Source of the DNA: an uncultured Thiotrichaceae bacterium
Lineage (GTDB): Bacteria > Pseudomonadota > Gammaproteobacteria > Thiotrichales > Thiotrichaceae
Length of the DNA: 6,719 nucleotides
Direction of reading: 5' to 3'
NCBI GenBank assembly: GCA_902727945.1
Contig: CACVAV010000159.1
Span: 1 to 6,719 of the forward strand
This document shows positions 5,683 through 6,719 of this stretch, one piece after another. The notes under the pieces are model-generated. The model ran no database searches and was not told the origin of the DNA. It saw nothing but the letters and a program-made list of their open reading frames with translations. Every line of letters starts with the position of its first letter. The stretch's first letter is position 1. The position numbers and the translations under genes were made by a program.

Positions 5683-6719
5683 ATGGACAAATTTTTCCGG
5701 AGTGCCAGCTATTTATTATTGACCTGTGCACTGGCTCAAAGTGCTCATGCGGTTGAGGATAAGTCAGGTGTTGTGCTTAGCTTTGATGATACTTATGTCG
5801 ATCAGTGGCATGATTATTTCAGCAATGTCAGCAGTGATGTTAAAGCTACCTTCTTTATCAGTCATTGGCATAATCTGACGGCTACAGAAATACAGAAACT
5901 ACGCGACCTTGAAGCAGATGGTCATGAAATTGGCGCTCACAGTTATGATCACCAGGGTGTTGCCGGGGACTATAATTTTGATCCGAACCGTACTGATGAG
6001 TACCTGAATGAGCAAATTATTCCGGTGCTGGCTAATATGCAGGCTGATGGATTTAATCCGGTGAGTTTCTCTTATCCTTCCGGTGAACGTAATGAGGTTT
6101 ATGATGCGGCCATCAGACCGTACTTGCCTTATTTACGAACAACTTTTGCGGATGAAAGCCTGGACTTGTTCCAGATGGATGACATCTTCCACAGTGAAAA
6201 CTCGAACTATGGTGTGTTAGCAGGTGATGGGATTGATAATGCTTACAATAATCCGATTGCTGAAATAGAAGCTGCATTTTTGCGCGCTAAAACCAACAAC
6301 GAAATTGTGACGCTGTATGCTCATCGTCTGCTTCAGGATGGTGCGGAGAATGAGAACTATAATTACGGTATTCGTATCAGTAAACTGAATCAGGTGATTG
6401 CTGCTGCTCAGCAAATGGGCCTGAAATTTTATACGTTTGCTGAAGCCTATCAGGTTGGTAACCTTAATCCACCGGAACCACCTGATAATATTACAGTGAG
6501 TGTCGAAGGCAATCGTGCCCACATCCGTTGGAGTGAGCTGGATGCGCATGATCTGTTGGGTATTGTTCCTGTCGGAATAGCTGAGTGGCAGAGCGGTATG
6601 CCTGGTGCAACAACGGGTGGCAGTGCCAGTGGCAAAATGGGTATCACTGTCCCTGCTTTATCTATTGATCAGCAGTATATTGCGATTTTCTATTCCGGTT
6701 TGACAGAAGTTGACAGATC
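5683..6719 (+). CDS. Exported polysaccharide deacetylase (NodB/CE4 family), 3'-truncated
   Basis: The visible 345 codons run off the window. Residues 1-23 form a Sec signal peptide with a Lys/Arg start, a Leu-rich core and AHA before the likely cleavage site, so the enzyme is exported. The NodB domain covers about 29-258. Motif 1 is SFDD (Asp35 as likely base, Asp36 as metal ligand) and motif 2 is HSYDH (His86 and His90, metal ligands). Motif 3 is FSYPSG (129-134), and a late YAH motif (His214) may provide the catalytic acid. CE4 enzymes remove acetyl groups from N-acetylhexosamines in chitin, peptidoglycan or exopolysaccharides; the substrate cannot be read here. From about 263 a Pro-rich joint leads into a beta-rich module with DLLGIVP (290-296), GATTGGSASG (308-317) and YIAIFYSG (332-339). 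This resembles Ig-like modules with a DWIGIYP motif, and it is cut by the window edge. Position after gspF makes it a possible T2SS cargo, by inference only. Confidence 0.88.
   Translation, partial: MDKFFRSASYLLLTCALAQSAHAVEDKSGVVLSFDDTYVDQWHDYFSNVSSDVKATFFISHWHNLTATEIQKLRDLEADGHEIGAHSYDHQGVAGDYNFDPNRTDEYLNEQIIPVLANMQADGFNPVSFSYPSGERNEVYDAAIRPYLPYLRTTFADESLDLFQMDDIFHSENSNYGVLAGDGIDNAYNNPIAEIEAAFLRAKTNNEIVTLYAHRLLQDGAENENYNYGIRISKLNQVIAAAQQMGLKFYTFAEAYQVGNLNPPEPPDNITVSVEGNRAHIRWSELDAHDLLGIVPVGIAEWQSGMPGATTGGSASGKMGITVPALSIDQQYIAIFYSGLTEVDR

Noticed and set aside
5716..5727. Possible lipoprotein signal (LLTC) in the deacetylase signal peptide
   Set aside because: The residue before Cys15 is Thr, which is unfavourable for lipoprotein processing, and a good signal peptidase I site (AHA) follows at 21-23.
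5568..5756. Small open frame (62 codons) starting with TTG at 5568
   Set aside because: It lacks a ribosome site and overlaps the signal-peptide region of the deacetylase in another frame. It has no recognisable protein features.
6217..6647. Two overlapping minus-strand open frames opposite the deacetylase gene
   Set aside because: The plus-strand frame has clear family motifs and a strong ribosome site. The minus-strand frames overlap each other and have no recognisable features.

Overview
The window holds part of a type II secretion system (T2SS) operon followed by a secreted enzyme gene, all on the + strand. In order: the secretin gspD (5' end cut by the window edge), the assembly ATPase gspE, the inner-membrane platform gene gspF, a 190-base intergenic stretch, and the 5' part of a gene for an exported NodB-type (CE4) polysaccharide deacetylase that runs off the 3' edge. 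The T2SS implies a Gram-negative didermal bacterium. The protein sequences and the D-E-F order look gammaproteobacterial, with base composition near one-half G+C. I do not name a genus.

gspD, gspE and gspF form one tight transcription unit: 12 bases separate the gspD stop from the preferred gspE start, and the gspE stop and gspF start share a base (TAATG). GspE powers assembly of the pseudopilus through the GspF platform, and GspD forms the outer-membrane channel. The pseudopilin genes gspG-K that often follow gspF are not here.

The most unusual feature is in GspD. It has 908 visible residues and still lacks its N-terminus, against roughly 650-710 for common GspD proteins. The excess is explained by three additional tandem N-type (secretin_N) modules of 73-75 residues inserted between N2 and N3. 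This gives N0-N1-N2-X1-X2-X3-N3-secretin core. The X modules resemble each other much more than they resemble N2, and they keep exact DNA-level identity tracts, so they look like a lineage-specific internal amplification. The likely result is a longer periplasmic vestibule.

The intergenic stretch (5493-5682) has no convincing terminator or promoter, only weak direct repeats. The deacetylase has a signal peptide, the CE4 metal-binding residues and the start of a C-terminal beta-sandwich-like module. It is a plausible T2SS cargo or cell-surface enzyme, but only by proximity and architecture. Apart from the expanded secretin I see no new system in this window.
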